Positions 1 to 8,371 of a stretch of DNA of 64,000 nt are shown here, in pieces. The position numbers were made by a program, and so were the translations under genes. The notes under the pieces are model-generated. The model was given only the letters and a program-made list of their open reading frames with translations, did not search any database and had not been told where the DNA came from. The DNA lies in NCBI RefSeq assembly GCF_016463975.1, contig NZ_JAEMNX010000002.1, forward strand, positions 186,001-250,000. Reading direction: 5' to 3'. The stretch's first letter is position 1; each line of letters opens with the position of its first letter. Source of the DNA: Marinomonas transparens. GTDB taxonomy: Bacteria; Pseudomonadota; Gammaproteobacteria; Pseudomonadales; Marinomonadaceae.

Positions 1-1073
1 CCAATCCCTTGCATAGAAGCATTGATACTCGCTAATCGACTCTGTTGATCATCTTCTACTAACAAGGTTTGCGCCGTTACAACCCCAGGAAACAAAAAAC
101 CAAACCCCATACCAAGCAACCCCATGGCGATAAATATTCCCCAATAAGAGGTTAAAAAGATAAAGGCCAATTGTGATAAAACACCAATACCTACACCGGT
201 AAAGATTAAGGTGACGACTCCAAGCTGAAATCTAGGAACCAATACCATCTGAACCACAATACTAAAGAAAGACATGGTCATCATGGCAAAGCCTAATTGA
301 TGCGTTGTCTGCGCCGCATCAAGATGAAACCTGTCCTGTATCAAAAAGCCCATTATCTGCTGTACGCCAGTCATGGATAAAACCACTAAAATGGACATGC
401 CTAAAAAAGGCATAACAGGCTGCTTTAACCAATTAATGATTGGCTTTTTTTCTAATTGACGAACATGCTTCTTATCCTTTACGCATAGGACGACCAATAT
501 GGCGGCGATACCAGCCAGAAAAGAGATAATAAAGAAAGGTGCAGTTAAACCCAAACCACTCAATAAGGCTGCAAAAGCCGGTCCTATTATCATTCCGATA
601 CTAAATGAAGCCCCTATCATGGCGATGTTAGCACTGCGGTTACTAACGTCACTATGAGCAATCAAATAGGTTTGAACAGCAGGTAAAATCCCAGCAATGC
701 CAAGCGCAAAAACCACCCTCAGCAATAACACACTGTAATAAGCTTGTTCCGCTGATAAGTCAGTTAATAGAGCTTGCTGAAGAACGAAACCTGTCAATGC
801 TATCGTAACGGCATAACTGCCCATTCCGATAATCACAGAACGAACACGCCCGATACGATTGATAATTCCCCCCCAAAGGAATGCAGCAACAATAAATGCA
901 ACGGCACCGGCGGTAATAAGTGTACTGATTCGAACATCCGCTAGACCAATTTCACGACCAATAGGCGGTAAAGATGTAAAAATAAAAGACTGCCCAATGC
1001 CCACTTGAACCAAGCACAATAACAATAACCAACGAGAAAGACGCTCGCTGAACGCTGGAGTTGAGCTCTTCAA
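1..1073 (-). CDS. MFS transporter (DHA1-like), 3' end outside window
   Basis: About 357 residues of a 12-helix major facilitator transporter are visible; the C-terminus runs off the window edge. The frame stays open to base 1. The likely start is TTG at 1073-1071, because AAGGA lies six bases upstream and no ATG is placed near a Shine-Dalgarno. The visible C-terminal part, with QSRLASINASMQGIG, resembles the helix 11 region of DHA1 drug/H+ antiporters. It is divergent from the MFS gene at 1296, and the 222 bp between them must carry both promoters. The substrate cannot be inferred. Confidence 0.8.
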   Translation of the reverse strand, partial: MKSSTPAFSERLSRWLLLLCLVQVGIGQSFIFTSLPPIGREIGLADVRISTLITAGAVAFIVAAFLWGGIINRIGRVRSVIIGMGSYAVTIALTGFVLQQALLTDLSAEQAYYSVLLLRVVFALGIAGILPAVQTYLIAHSDVSNRSANIAMIGASFSIGMIIGPAFAALLSGLGLTAPFFIISFLAGIAAILVVLCVKDKKHVRQLEKKPIINWLKQPVMPFLGMSILVVLSMTGVQQIMGFLIQDRFHLDAAQTTHQLGFAMMTMSFFSIVVQMVLVPRFQLGVVTLIFTGVGIGVLSQLAFIFLTSYWGIFIAMGLLGMGFGFLFPGVVTAQTLLVEDDQQSRLASINASMQGI

Positions 1074-1295
1074 TTTTTATCCTTAATTCAAACTTGAGTG
1101 ATAGTAAACACGGGGTAAAATACAAGGCGCTAAATTAGCGAAGGACACAGTCCTGATGTATTAACAAAGTAGCATAGAATGCTAATAAGATTGTGGTTTT
1201 AATACGCAAATCCATACCTTATATCCGTTCATTTTAGCTAACGACAAACCTGTCTTTTTCTATTATCTAGACAATTAACTTCCTACAAGGCTGCT

Positions 1296-2507
1296 ATGTC
1301 ATCGCTTATTAAACAATCAAACTTTGTGCATTTTTGGATTGGGCAAATCGCCTCCTCCTTTGCTTTTCAAATGCTCAGTGTAGGCATTGGCTGGCAAATG
1401 TATGACCTCACCAATAGCCCTATGGCATTAGGCTTGGTCGGATTATGTCAATTCCTTCCTCAACTTCTACTCACTCTAGTGGTTGGTCATGTGGCAGACC
1501 GTTACAATCGACGCTTTATTTGTATCTGCACCCGTTTCACCATGGCAAGCACGGTCGCTATTCTCGCTTATGGCAATCTCAATGACAGTATTTCTGCCAA
1601 TATGATTTATCTGTGCGCCGCGCTACTTGGCTCAGCTCGTGCCTTTGAAATGCCAGCATCACAAGCAATTCTGCCCAACCTAGTACCAAAACATATGCTA
1701 TCCAGTGCAGTCAGCGCTATCGCCTCTGCTCGTGAAATCTCGGTTATAGCAGGCCCAGCACTAGGAGGTGTTATTTACCTACTAGGGCCCACAACACTGT
1801 ACTTTTCTAGCATGAGCTGCTTTTTAGTTTCTTGCACTATTTTGCTCTTTTTACGCTACAACTTTGTGGCTCAAGAAAAGGCCCCTATTAATTTGAGCTA
1901 TTTACTGGGTGGGCTGTCTTATATCCGTGGCAATAAAACCATTCTTGGATCAATCTCTCTCGACATGTTCGCCGTTTTATTAGGTGGGGCAACGGCATTG
2001 CTGCCTATTGTCGCCAAAGATATCTTACATACAGGGCCTTGGGGGCTAGGTTTACTACGCTGCGCCCCAGCTCTCGGAGCACTTTTAATGTCTATTTATC
2101 TTGCTCGAAGACCACTAGAGCACAGCGTGGGAAAAATCATGTTTGCAGCAATAGCCGTATTTGGTGTGGCTACCATCCTATTTGGCCTTTCAGAAAATCT
2201 TATCTTATCTATGAGCGCTCTCATCTTACTTGGAGCCTCTGACATGATCAGCGTAGTTATCCGCTCTACCCTTGTGCAACTTGAAACACCAGATGAAGTT
2301 CGAGGGCGAGTCAGCGCTGCTAACTCGGTTTTTATTGGCAGTTCAAATCAACTAGGGGACTTTGAATCTGGCGTCACAGCCACATGGTTTGGTGTTGTCC
2401 CGGCCATCATTGTTGGCGGTATCGGCACCATAGCGGTAGTAGGAATATGGATGTATCTTTTCCCCAACCTAGTAAAGCGAGACACTCTACATACAGCCGA
2501 AAAATGA
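1296..2507 (+). CDS. MFS transporter, EntS/MFS_3-like
   Basis: A 403-residue membrane protein with about 12 hydrophobic segments. The N-terminal FWIGQIASSFAFQM and the loop 2-3 motif GHVADRYNRR are typical of the MFS_3/EntS group, whose characterised members export enterobactin and related compounds from the inner membrane. AAGG lies nine bases before the ATG. No siderophore genes are adjacent, so the EntS likeness is one of family only. It is convergent with the MFS gene at 2513-3721, with only five bases between the two stop codons. Confidence 0.85.
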   Translation: MSSLIKQSNFVHFWIGQIASSFAFQMLSVGIGWQMYDLTNSPMALGLVGLCQFLPQLLLTLVVGHVADRYNRRFICICTRFTMASTVAILAYGNLNDSISANMIYLCAALLGSARAFEMPASQAILPNLVPKHMLSSAVSAIASAREISVIAGPALGGVIYLLGPTTLYFSSMSCFLVSCTILLFLRYNFVAQEKAPINLSYLLGGLSYIRGNKTILGSISLDMFAVLLGGATALLPIVAKDILHTGPWGLGLLRCAPALGALLMSIYLARRPLEHSVGKIMFAAIAVFGVATILFGLSENLILSMSALILLGASDMISVVIRSTLVQLETPDEVRGRVSAANSVFIGSSNQLGDFESGVTATWFGVVPAIIVGGIGTIAVVGIWMYLFPNLVKRDTLHTAEK

Positions 2508-2512
2508 CCATC

Positions 2513-3721
2513 TTAAAGTGGTTGAGGTATGTCATTTTTTACCTTAACCACTTTAGACTTAATCAGAATTATTTCAAAAATCCCCCATAAGCCAAGCGCA
2601 TAAAACACAAAGCTCACACCTAATAAAGTTAACCCTAAAGACTCTCCCAGCAAGCCGCTCAAAAAAGGCAAACTCATCGCCCCCAGAACGGCACCACTCA
2701 TTTGAAAACCAATAGCATGAGTAGAATAGGCCTTCTCCATGCGCTTTGCAGTTTGAGAAACCATACAAGGAAAAAGCGGTGCAGCACAAAATCCCATCAA
2801 GGTTAACCCTAGGTAACTCGCATAAGGTGTCGTATTAATACAAAATGACAAGGCACCTAAAACCATCCCCATTAGGCAAAACCTTAATAATGAATCAATC
2901 GCAAAACGCTCTACTAAAAAACCAAAAATGGCACGGCCAAAAGCAAGCGCCCCCCAGTATACTGCAACCCACATACCAGCATTAGCCACAGATATTCCAC
3001 GGGACTCGGTCATCAGAGAAAAAGCCCATTGCCCAACTCCCACTTCGAACCCTGTGTACAAGAAGAAAAAGGCTATCTGGAAACGCACAATGGGATGAGC
3101 TAAAGCCTGTCGTTGAGAAACCACAACCACCGGGGCAACTTCACCAACTTGCCTATACAGGTGCTTATCACTACTCCACAGATGCCGACTAAAAACAAAT
3201 ACCGCTGTCATCAGCAAAAGAATGCAGGCTAGAACACCATAGCCAAGACGCCAATTTTGCAAACCATGTACCAAAACAAAGGTCACAATGAGTGGGCCAA
3301 GCGTTGCTCCAACGCCAAAAGCCGCATGCAGCCAATTCATATGCTTGGCAGTAAAATGTTCGGCGGCATAAGAGTTTAAACCCGCATCAATTGCTCCAGA
3401 GCCCATTCCAATCACAATGGCATATAGAGAAAAAAGAAAGAAGTCACTACTCATTGCAAAGCCGAATAAGCCCATACTCACTAATAGACTACTGATTGAT
3501 AACAACCAACCGATGCCGAATTTAGCCAGTAATACACCGACCGAAAAGCTGGATAGTAAATAGCCAATGCCACCCGCAGTAATGACAATTCCCAACCAAC
3601 CTATGGGGACGTCAAATTCAGCCTTTACAAAAGGCCAATTAATACCATGGGCAGCGTCTGGCAAACCCAAACTAATGAAGCCTAAATAGGCAATGATGAG
3701 TAAAATACCCGATGTGCGCAT
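2513..3721 (-). CDS. MFS transporter
   Basis: A 402-residue, 12-helix MFS protein. The opening ISLGLPDAAHGINWPFVKAE and the GIGYLLSSF segment resemble the FucP/YfkF-like set of sugar or unknown-substrate MFS permeases. The second half keeps the GFCAAPLFPCMVSQ helix typical of this group. Its last codons form one arm of a terminator hairpin shared with the convergent gene ending at 2507. The substrate is unknown. It is upstream of nothing on its own strand, so it is probably monocistronic. Confidence 0.8.
   Translation of the reverse strand: MRTSGILLIIAYLGFISLGLPDAAHGINWPFVKAEFDVPIGWLGIVITAGGIGYLLSSFSVGVLLAKFGIGWLLSISSLLVSMGLFGFAMSSDFFLFSLYAIVIGMGSGAIDAGLNSYAAEHFTAKHMNWLHAAFGVGATLGPLIVTFVLVHGLQNWRLGYGVLACILLLMTAVFVFSRHLWSSDKHLYRQVGEVAPVVVVSQRQALAHPIVRFQIAFFFLYTGFEVGVGQWAFSLMTESRGISVANAGMWVAVYWGALAFGRAIFGFLVERFAIDSLLRFCLMGMVLGALSFCINTTPYASYLGLTLMGFCAAPLFPCMVSQTAKRMEKAYSTHAIGFQMSGAVLGAMSLPFLSGLLGESLGLTLLGVSFVFYALGLWGIFEIILIKSKVVKVKNDIPQPL
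2514..2555. terminator. Hairpin between convergent MFS genes
   Basis: Arms of 16 bases at 2514-2529 and 2540-2555 pair with a single G-T wobble around a 10-base loop. The right arm lies inside the last codons of the minus-strand MFS gene. A T-rich run follows a few bases beyond the left arm on the minus strand. It probably ends transcription from both sides. Confidence 0.55.
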
Positions 3722-3796
3722 AACAATCGCCCCTTATCTCTTTATGCTATTAAATCGAACGCCACATCAAACTTAAATCTTTAAATTCACTTCGAA

Positions 3797-4075
3797 TCAC
3801 TTAAACAACTTATGTTTTTTTCTCTCTATGCGCTTCCATTTCCAACTGGGCGATTCCCCCTTAATGTAATAAATAAGTAACAGTAAAAAAGTACTAATGC
3901 CTACCCAGATGCTCCATTGGATAAGCGTCTCCTTGGGATCAAAAATAAAGCTGATCGCAATAACAACGAACATATACAAGCTCCAAACAAGCCAACCTTG
4001 CCAGGTATTCGGCTTGCCCCACCCCCAACCATTCTTCTTTGCAGGAAACCAAGTTACTTTTTTACTGTCACTCAT
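3797..4075 (-). CDS. Small two-helix membrane protein
   Basis: A 92-residue protein with a tryptophan/glycine-rich start (VTWFPAKKNGWGWG, TWQGWLVWSLY), two predicted membrane helices (about 28-45 and 52-70) and a very basic tail. I recognise the WFPAKK-GWGWG opening from uncharacterised bacterial inner-membrane proteins, but I know no function for it. It is separated from folE upstream by a strong terminator, so it probably has its own promoter in the short space before it. Confidence 0.6.
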   Translation of the reverse strand: MSDSKKVTWFPAKKNGWGWGKPNTWQGWLVWSLYMFVVIAISFIFDPKETLIQWSIWVGISTFLLLLIYYIKGESPSWKWKRIERKKHKLFK

Positions 4076-4146
4076 TCTTATCCCCTAAAACACACCTTAA
4101 AATAACATCCACTACAGGCCTCCAGCCGCTCACAAAACGAAACTCT

Positions 4147-4188
4147 GAACATAAAAAAAGAGCTTAAAATAGCTCTTTTTTTATGTTC
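4147..4188. terminator. Terminator after folE
   Basis: A perfect 18-bp inverted repeat (4147-4164 and 4171-4188) with a six-base loop. The arms contain runs of A and T, so it can act in both directions. It lies 16 bases past the folE stop and separates folE from the small membrane protein. Confidence 0.85.
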
Positions 4189-4203
4189 AACATCAACCAT
4201 CAA

Positions 4204-4923
4204 TCAATTCGATAAAAATTCACCGCGCGTTTTATCACTACGTTTAAACATACCACCTAATGCTGTAGTTTGCGTCGATGAACTCGCGTCCATCACACCT
4301 CGCGCTTTCACACAGTAGTGAACAGCATTAATACTAACGGCTACATCTTCGGTTTCCAGCAAAGCCTGTAATGTCACTAAAATTTGCTGAGTTAAACGCT
4401 CTTGCACCTGGGGGCGCTGAGCGAAAAAACGTACAATACGATTAATTTTAGATAAACCAATAATCTTGTCATTCGGCAAGTAAGCGACTTTTGCCATGCC
4501 ATCAATAGTCACAAAATGGTGCTCACAAGTGCTAGTGAAACTAATATCTTTCACCTTCACCATTTCATCCACTTTCATCTTATTTTCGATGACAGTAATT
4601 TTAGGAAACTGGCTATAGTCTAGCCCTGAAAAAATCTCCTTTACGTACATTTTCGCAATACGGTGGGGAGTTTCACACAAGCTATCATCGTTTAGGTCTA
4701 AACCTAAGGTTTCCACAATATCTGTAAACGCACTCTTGATACGGAAATACTTTTCTTCGGTTGTGAGTCCATTATCAATCATCGGCGTCTCTAAGCCACT
4801 ATTGACCAAGGCCTCGCGTACCTTTATTGCGGTTTCTGAAAGAACAGGACTCGTTCCTTTTATCACTTCTTCTGAAAGGATAAGCCCATTTCCTTTAATT
4901 GTTTCTGCTATGAAAGTTTTCAT
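4204..4923 (-). CDS. folE: GTP cyclohydrolase I (type IA)
   Basis: Converts GTP to 7,8-dihydroneopterin triphosphate, the first step of folate and pterin synthesis, in the cytosol. The 239-residue sequence closely follows E. coli FolE from about residue 30 on. The zinc ligands are Cys133 and His136 in [12 protein letters not shown] and Cys204 in [29 protein letters not shown] is the conserved core. It has an N-terminal extension of roughly 20 residues relative to E. coli. It is downstream of folM (65 bp gap), so the pair probably forms one operon for tetrahydromonapterin or folate. A perfect terminator follows. Confidence 0.95.
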   Translation of the reverse strand: MKTFIAETIKGNGLILSEEVIKGTSPVLSETAIKVREALVNSGLETPMIDNGLTTEEKYFRIKSAFTDIVETLGLDLNDDSLCETPHRIAKMYVKEIFSGLDYSQFPKITVIENKMKVDEMVKVKDISFTSTCEHHFVTIDGMAKVAYLPNDKIIGLSKINRIVRFFAQRPQVQERLTQQILVTLQALLETEDVAVSINAVHYCVKARGVMDASSSTQTTALGGMFKRSDKTRGEFLSN

Positions 4924-4988
4924 AAATTCATCCTAAGTTACTTAGCCCTCTCAAATGTTATGGAGGCTTTCAAAGGTCCATTTAGCTT

Positions 4989-5711
4989 TTACACCAAATG
5001 CCGACCTCCATCCAAGGGCAAGGTTCGACCCGTTATATAGCGGCTACTTAATATATATTGTATCGCCAACACGCCCTCTTGCTCACCAGGCTCCCTTTGA
5101 AGAAGAGACTTATTCAAGGTTTTTTGTCGATACTCCTCATCATCATTATCACTAAACATCAATAACGAAGGTGCAATAGCGTTTACCTTGATATGAGGAG
5201 CAAACCGCTTAGCAAACGAGTAAGTTAAATTGGTTAAACCAGCCTTACTTGATGCATAGGCAATGTGATTATTACTACCATTTTCAGACACATAATCCGT
5301 CATGTGAATAATATCTGCTTGACCTTCTATTTTAGAACCCGCACATAATAATTCTTCAAATGCGAGATTTATACGGTAAGGTGCTGAAACATGAACTTGC
5401 CACATTTTTTCCATTAATAAAGCCGTATCCGATGCGTTTTTCTCAGACACCCATTCAGAAGCATTGTGGATAATACCAGCAAGCGCCTTATAGTCTCGCT
5501 GTATACTAGCAATAAACTTATCTACCCCTAATTGCGTTGAAAAATCCGCTTGAATACAACTAATACCTTGGTTTTCTAACAGTTCAAAGTCTTCTCGTGG
5601 TGTGCGATAAGTAATAATCACTTCGTAATTCTGGGCCACCAGAGCCTTTGCACAGGCCAACCCAAGACGTTGACCTCCACCAGTAATAATAATAGGTGTT
5701 TTACGTGTCAT
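4989..5711 (-). CDS. folM: Dihydromonapterin reductase FolM (short-chain dehydrogenase)
   Basis: An NADPH-dependent pteridine reductase of the SDR family that makes tetrahydromonapterin and has weak dihydrofolate reductase activity. It shows the SDR cofactor loop TGGGQRLGLA, HNASEW, and the Tyr-x3-Lys pair in AYASSKAGL. The FolM-specific stretches NAIAPSLLMF, RQKTLNKSLL and LPLDGGRHL distinguish it from generic SDRs. It is immediately upstream of folE on the same strand, which supports a shared pterin role. No phhA or folX is seen nearby. Confidence 0.9.
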   Translation of the reverse strand: MTRKTPIIITGGGQRLGLACAKALVAQNYEVIITYRTPREDFELLENQGISCIQADFSTQLGVDKFIASIQRDYKALAGIIHNASEWVSEKNASDTALLMEKMWQVHVSAPYRINLAFEELLCAGSKIEGQADIIHMTDYVSENGSNNHIAYASSKAGLTNLTYSFAKRFAPHIKVNAIAPSLLMFSDNDDEEYRQKTLNKSLLQREPGEQEGVLAIQYILSSRYITGRTLPLDGGRHLV

Positions 5712-5941
5712 TTAAAGCCATTCCTGCTGAGTCACTCTTGTGAAACACTAAAGTATTCGCTAAGACTCGTTTTTTAGCAACTGAGACTCGTACGTGAATA
5801 CCTTTCAAGTGGATCACTTTGTTGTTAATCACTCTCTTTTACTATAAATGGGCTTAGTTATCTACTTCACTTCTAACGGCATAGAAAAGATGAGCGGCTA
5901 AAGAATATAGAAAAGTAAGTGATAGCTCAAAGAATCATGGC

Positions 5942-7030
5942 TTAAGCCATAATTCTTTGAGCACAAAGGTGTGATTTGGTCTTAAAAGAAAAATCAATGC
6001 CATATGTGTTGGAGGTTTGTGCCCAAAGCGATGCACATAAGTCCGTGAGATTCGATTCATCTCCTGTTTGTAACCAAGCAACAACCGCTTTAGCAACATT
6101 AGGATAGGAAATTTGCACCACGCGGCTACTTTCCAACCAATGTTGAATAATATCAGCATTCAAAGTCTCTGAGGTTCGAGCAAGCCCTAATGATTCTAAC
6201 GCGATCACATTAGAGTGCTGCTCTATTTGCTTATGAAGAGGTTTCACTAAAATACGCCGCCCTAGCTGCAAGGCTTCCGAATTTAGCTCAAACCCAGCAT
6301 TACACAATACAGATTCACACTCACTCAGGTTTTGCTGGAACCGCTGGCGACTAAAAGGAAATATCTCGATATGTCCATACACGCCCGGCTCAATATCCTT
6401 ACAATGCATTCGAAAGCGATAATTAGGCACGTCTTCCAACCACTCTAAAACGGCTTCACTGTTTTCAAACGGTAAATACACTAGAACCTGTTCTGCATCT
6501 GGACTATTACGAGTTTCACTGGAATGAATGAGTGGCGGTAGAATAGGACAACCAAAATGATGCCAATGGGCCCCCAACTGAGTAGACGCAGGAGCGAAGT
6601 TAGCCATAATCAACTGGGCAATACGATCTCCCTTATAGCGAGGAATATCGTGCTGAAAAGCATATTGATGACCAAATCCGATACAGGGTATGTTTTGACG
6701 CTTCGCAGCCCAAGCCACAATGGGCTCAAAATCAGTGATAACGAAATCATAACCACGAGCATTAAACTGGCGAATATCACGGTATAACGTTAAAAATCGA
6801 GCATTACGACACGTCGCATACAAATCCAATTGACCATTACGAGCAATAAAACTGAGACCTTCAAAGGTACGGTAGTTGCCAAATACTTCCATATCAAAGT
6901 ATTCATTCGCTGGGCGTCCTGAAAAGACAAAGTCTACTTCAATACCCGCCTCTTTCATTTCTGCGGCCATCGCCCTTGCGCGAGTAATATGACCATTGCC
7001 CGTTCCTTGGACACCATACAATATTTTCAT
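5942..7030 (-). CDS. MJ1255/VC2487-family glycosyltransferase
   Basis: A 362-residue glycosyltransferase of the GT-B type, of the uncharacterised MJ1255/VC2487 family. It opens with ILYGVQGTGNGHITRA, the donor-fold glycine loop also seen in UDP-sugar lipid glycosyltransferases such as MurG and MGDG synthases. The C-terminal half holds SVLCNAGFELNSEALQLG, which fits the nucleotide-sugar binding motif. It overlaps the upstream PAP2 gene by four bases (ATGA), so the two are translationally coupled. A Pho-box-like site precedes that operon, which suggests expression under phosphate starvation and a lipid or glycan acceptor. The donor and acceptor are unknown. Confidence 0.8.
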   Translation of the reverse strand: MKILYGVQGTGNGHITRARAMAAEMKEAGIEVDFVFSGRPANEYFDMEVFGNYRTFEGLSFIARNGQLDLYATCRNARFLTLYRDIRQFNARGYDFVITDFEPIVAWAAKRQNIPCIGFGHQYAFQHDIPRYKGDRIAQLIMANFAPASTQLGAHWHHFGCPILPPLIHSSETRNSPDAEQVLVYLPFENSEAVLEWLEDVPNYRFRMHCKDIEPGVYGHIEIFPFSRQRFQQNLSECESVLCNAGFELNSEALQLGRRILVKPLHKQIEQHSNVIALESLGLARTSETLNADIIQHWLESSRVVQISYPNVAKAVVAWLQTGDESNLTDLCASLWAQTSNTYGIDFSFKTKSHLCAQRIMA

Positions 7031-7542
7031 GCCAGCATACCTATCATAAGGATGGCACAGCTACTACCTAGCAAAGCGCCCATGACCGTATCTGTAGGAA
7101 AGTGCACCCCAAGAAAAATTCGAGAACAGCCGACATTAATAGCCCAACAATATAAGAGAATATTTAATCCTGGGAACCAGTCACTCAAACAATAGGCCAC
7201 AAAGAAAGCACCTGAAGTATGCCCAGATGGAAAAGAAAATTGATCGGACGGAATGATAAAACTATTAAAGCCTTCCAGAGCATCGGCGGGGCGATTACGT
7301 TTAAAGCCATGCTTTAGAATAAAATATAAACACCGCTCTAATAAAAAACCGCCGACTAAAACAAGTACTAATGTTTCATAGCCTGCCCACCATAACATAG
7401 CGGCAATTAAGGCATATAAAGGGCCATCAGCCGTAAAAGAAACGGCACGGCCAATCTTAGTTAAAGTAACTCGACGCTTCCTTGCCATACACCAGTAGAA
7501 AGTATGGACATCAAACGCCTGTATATTTTGAAGTATATTCAT
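7027..7542 (-). CDS. PAP2-family phosphatase (membrane)
   Basis: A 171-residue integral membrane acid phosphatase of the PAP2 superfamily. All three signature blocks are visible: KHGFKRNRP, PSGHTSG and SRIFLGVHFPTD, with the catalytic histidines in the second and third. Family members remove phosphate from phosphatidate, phosphatidylglycerol phosphate or undecaprenyl diphosphate. It is the first gene of a two-gene operon with a glycosyltransferase and has a Pho-box-like site about 70 bp upstream. The diacylglycerol it could release would be a natural acceptor for the next enzyme (inference). Confidence 0.85.
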   Translation of the reverse strand: MNILQNIQAFDVHTFYWCMARKRRVTLTKIGRAVSFTADGPLYALIAAMLWWAGYETLVLVLVGGFLLERCLYFILKHGFKRNRPADALEGFNSFIIPSDQFSFPSGHTSGAFFVAYCLSDWFPGLNILLYCWAINVGCSRIFLGVHFPTDTVMGALLGSSCAILMIGMLA

Positions 7543-7612
7543 TTATGCCACCTCATTGAGTTGTCTTACAACCCAACATAAAGGACTAAAATGTCAGTTC
7601 CGGGGCATTTTG

Positions 7613-7630
7613 ATGACAATTTTGTGACAA
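7613..7630 (-). promoter_or_regulatory. Pho box-like site for PAP2-glycosyltransferase operon
   Basis: On the minus strand the site reads TTGTCAC AAAA TTGTCAT. These are two 7-bp half-sites 11 bp apart, in the same orientation as transcription, and they match the E. coli PhoB consensus of paired CTGTCAT-type repeats. A degenerate third half-site follows. It sits about 70 bp before the PAP2 start. Confidence 0.7.
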
Positions 7631-7641
7631 TCATAGAAAGC

Positions 7642-7671
7642 AAAAACGCCTCGACAAAGCGAGGCGTTTTT
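7642..7671. terminator. Terminator after the duplicated-domain lipoprotein gene
   Basis: A 12-bp perfect stem (7642-7653 and 7660-7671, core AACGCCTCG/CGAGGCGTT) with a six-base loop and flanking A and T runs. It closes the minus-strand gene at 7706-8278 and insulates the Pho box of the next operon. Confidence 0.85.
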
Positions 7672-7705
7672 ATCTTTTTAGAACAAGATATTAGAATAAA
7701 ATCTA

Positions 7706-8278
7706 TTATTTCATTCCATTCATTTTTTTGAACATAGTAATCATTGCAGTAGGCTTAACTTTCTTATTACTGCTATTCAATGCATATACTACGGTCTCAC
7801 CTTTTGGCCCTGCACCTATGTCTGTATAACGTAATGGCACTTCACCTACGGTACGCGCCGAGTTCATTTCTTTCAAAGAACCAAATACATAAATACGACC
7901 TTCTACACGCATTTCACCATAAAAAGGCTCTGCACCCGCTAACTTGCCTTCATACATATCAATAGAAGCAATGCCCGATGTTTTCTTTTTATCTGCGCTC
8001 GTTAGACCGAATACAATCGTTTCGCCCTTTGGACCTTCGCCAATATGAACTTTACGAAATGTTGTTTCTCCAACCGCTAAAAAGGACTCATAGGTTGCGC
8101 GATCATCAAACACATAAATACGACCTTCATGATGCACTTCATACAAATCTTCATTGTTCATAGAAGCCGCTTCAGCAACAGGTTGTGTATGACCTTTTTT
8201 AGCATTTTCGCCACCGCAAGCAGTCAATAGAGATAGCGCCATTACACTTGCAGCAACAGGAAGAAATTTCATTTTCAT
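7706..8278 (-). CDS. Pho-box-preceded lipoprotein with duplicated domain
   Basis: A 190-residue predicted lipoprotein. The signal peptide ends in a lipobox (SLLTACGG, Cys21), so the mature protein should be membrane-anchored. The rest is two copies of one domain of about 65 residues. Each copy has EGRIYVF near its start, then a VGE segment, then IG-GPKGET-V-. A TFRKVHIGEG stretch in copy one corresponds to LRYTDIGAG in copy two. The EGRIYVF-TYESF pattern faintly recalls YHS domains, but the metal-binding Cys residues are absent. AGGAG precedes the ATG by seven bases. Three Pho half-sites lie just upstream, so a role in phosphate starvation is likely; its biochemical function is unknown. Confidence 0.75.
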   Translation of the reverse strand: MKMKFLPVAASVMALSLLTACGGENAKKGHTQPVAEAASMNNEDLYEVHHEGRIYVFDDRATYESFLAVGETTFRKVHIGEGPKGETIVFGLTSADKKKTSGIASIDMYEGKLAGAEPFYGEMRVEGRIYVFGSLKEMNSARTVGEVPLRYTDIGAGPKGETVVYALNSSNKKVKPTAMITMFKKMNGMK

Positions 8279-8323
8279 GGTTGTACTCCTAGGTTGAATT
8301 GCTATCTACCTTAGAAGCAAAAA

Positions 8324-8352
8324 ATGACATAGCGATGACAACTTTATGACAA
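8324..8352 (-). promoter_or_regulatory. Triple Pho box-like site for lipoprotein gene
   Basis: On the minus strand three half-sites occur in phase: TTGTCAT, TTGTCAT and ATGTCAT, separated by AAAG and CGCT (strict 11-bp period). The orientation is that of the downstream gene, whose start is 46 bp away. This is the best PhoB-site match in the window. Confidence 0.8.
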
Positions 8353-8371
8353 AAAAATGTCAGTATGGATT

